A stretch of 64,000 bases of DNA from assembly GCF_012844225.1 (NCBI RefSeq), contig NZ_JABAGQ010000016.1, forward strand, positions 30,065-94,064, in the 5' to 3' direction. Positions 63,539 to 64,000 of this stretch are shown one piece after another. Origin of the DNA: Rhodococcus sp. 105337. Lineage in GTDB: Bacteria > Actinomycetota > Actinomycetes > Mycobacteriales > Mycobacteriaceae. The position numbers and the translations under genes are program-made. The notes below the pieces were generated by a model. The model was not told where the DNA came from and did not search any database. It saw only the letters and a program-made list of their open reading frames with translations. Within the stretch, counting starts at the first letter, position 1. Every line of letters begins with the position of its first letter.

Positions 63539-63721
63539 GTATCGACGGCGGAAGCCGGGTGCAGGGGACCGTCTCGAACCGGTGGAGACGGGGGCGTCGC
63601 CGAATGGCGTCGTATGACCGGATTGACCGCTTGGTGGACATAGGGAGGTTTGTTCGTTTCCGAGGTGGGTATCCGCAGCCGTCCGAACCCTCGGACACAT
63701 CATCGACTGCGAGGTGGAGCC

Positions 63722-63922
63722 GTGCGTTTGTTGACTCTCTTGGTGCTGGTCTGGCTGGTGATCGGGGCCGTCGCTGGGTGGCAGCGAGGCTACTTCGAGG
63801 ATTCCCCGCAGAACTGCAGCAGCCTGGCAACGGTGGCAACCACCGTCGTAGCAGGTCCGCTCAACTATGTGGGTGTGAACCCGCAGGTCCAGTGCGAGGG
63901 AATGCCCGAGCCCAGCCAGTAG
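63722..63922 (+). CDS. Small single-pass membrane or secreted protein
   Basis: 66 residues from GTG at 63722 with GGTGGAG eight bases upstream. One hydrophobic helix (about 2-22) precedes an extracytoplasmic tail with two Cys (NCSSLATV and VQCEGMP) that could pair. It reads like a small envelope protein. It is divergent from kstD and shares its promoter region. A longer upstream frame (from 63650) is possible but has no ribosome site. Nothing is seen from 63923 to 64000. Confidence 0.6.
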   Translation: MRLLTLLVLVWLVIGAVAGWQRGYFEDSPQNCSSLATVATTVVAGPLNYVGVNPQVQCEGMPEPSQ

Positions 63923-64000
63923 GCCGGTGGGGGACGGCGACCGAACGACGTGTTCTGCCCCGTCCACTGTTCCGAACGGCCACTGTGAAGTGATATCCCG

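Noticed and set aside
63447..63839. N-terminal extension of KstD to 702 residues
   Set aside because: It would run through the KstR operator and the divergent small gene; the FAD motif begins right after the ATG at 63446.

Overview
The window is a contiguous, gene-dense, high-GC stretch of an actinobacterial chromosome. Gene content, order and start habits (many GTG starts, likely leaderless mRNAs, ATGA/GTGA overlaps) point to a Nocardiaceae organism, most likely Rhodococcus. The left 27 kb carries the genes around Rv3606c-Rv3579c of Mycobacterium tuberculosis in largely the same neighbourhood: the folK end, panC-panD-coaX, lysS, lsr2, clpC, mhuD, mutY, canB, disA, radA, lpqE, carD, ispD-ispF, cysS and an rRNA methyltransferase. 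I cannot name the species.

Layout. 1-4.9 kb: end of a folate operon, three mycolata-conserved genes, then pantothenate/CoA synthesis. 4.9-7.5 kb: a cysteine-rich leader peptide with a rhodanese-like gene, lysS, and the nucleoid protein Lsr2. 7.6-17.9 kb: phospholipase D-like protein, ClpC with ClgR- and ECF-type control sites, thiol/redox genes (OsmC, DsbA-like), heme-degrading MhuD, MutY, carbonic anhydrase. 17.9-23 kb: a genome-integrity block on the minus strand (lpqE, radA, dinB with an SOS box, disA). 23.3-27.4 kb: carD, ispD, ispF, cysS, rlmB-like. 27.4-35.4 kb: esterases, TetR plus FtsX-type ABC exporter, 5-oxoprolinase pxpABC. 35.5-44.4 kb: secreted GMC cholesterol oxidase, TetR, znuABC, LacI regulator, and a trehalose-phosphatase/GH15 fusion.

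44.5-63.9 kb is dominated by steroid catabolism. kstR is divergent from a fused acyl-CoA dehydrogenase (fadE34 type). It is followed by an igr-type operon (chsE1-chsE2-chsH2-chsH1-ltp2) that removes the last three side-chain carbons as propionyl-CoA. At the far end, a minus-strand operon carries kstD, hsd4B, a second and structurally unrelated cholesterol oxidase (VAO/type II) and an alpha/beta hydrolase. Three KstR-type operators matching TnnAACnnGTTnnA sit at the three expected promoters. Between the two steroid blocks lie membrane proteins, a diacylglycerol-kinase-like enzyme and a DrrAB-type exporter.

I see no tRNA, rRNA, CRISPR, insertion sequence or prophage. The most interesting signals are regulatory: a leaderless Cys-codon leader peptide before the rhodanese-like gene, an SOS box across the dinB start, a KstR box abutting the kstD start codon, and palindromes at the lysS, tetR, choE and znuA promoters.
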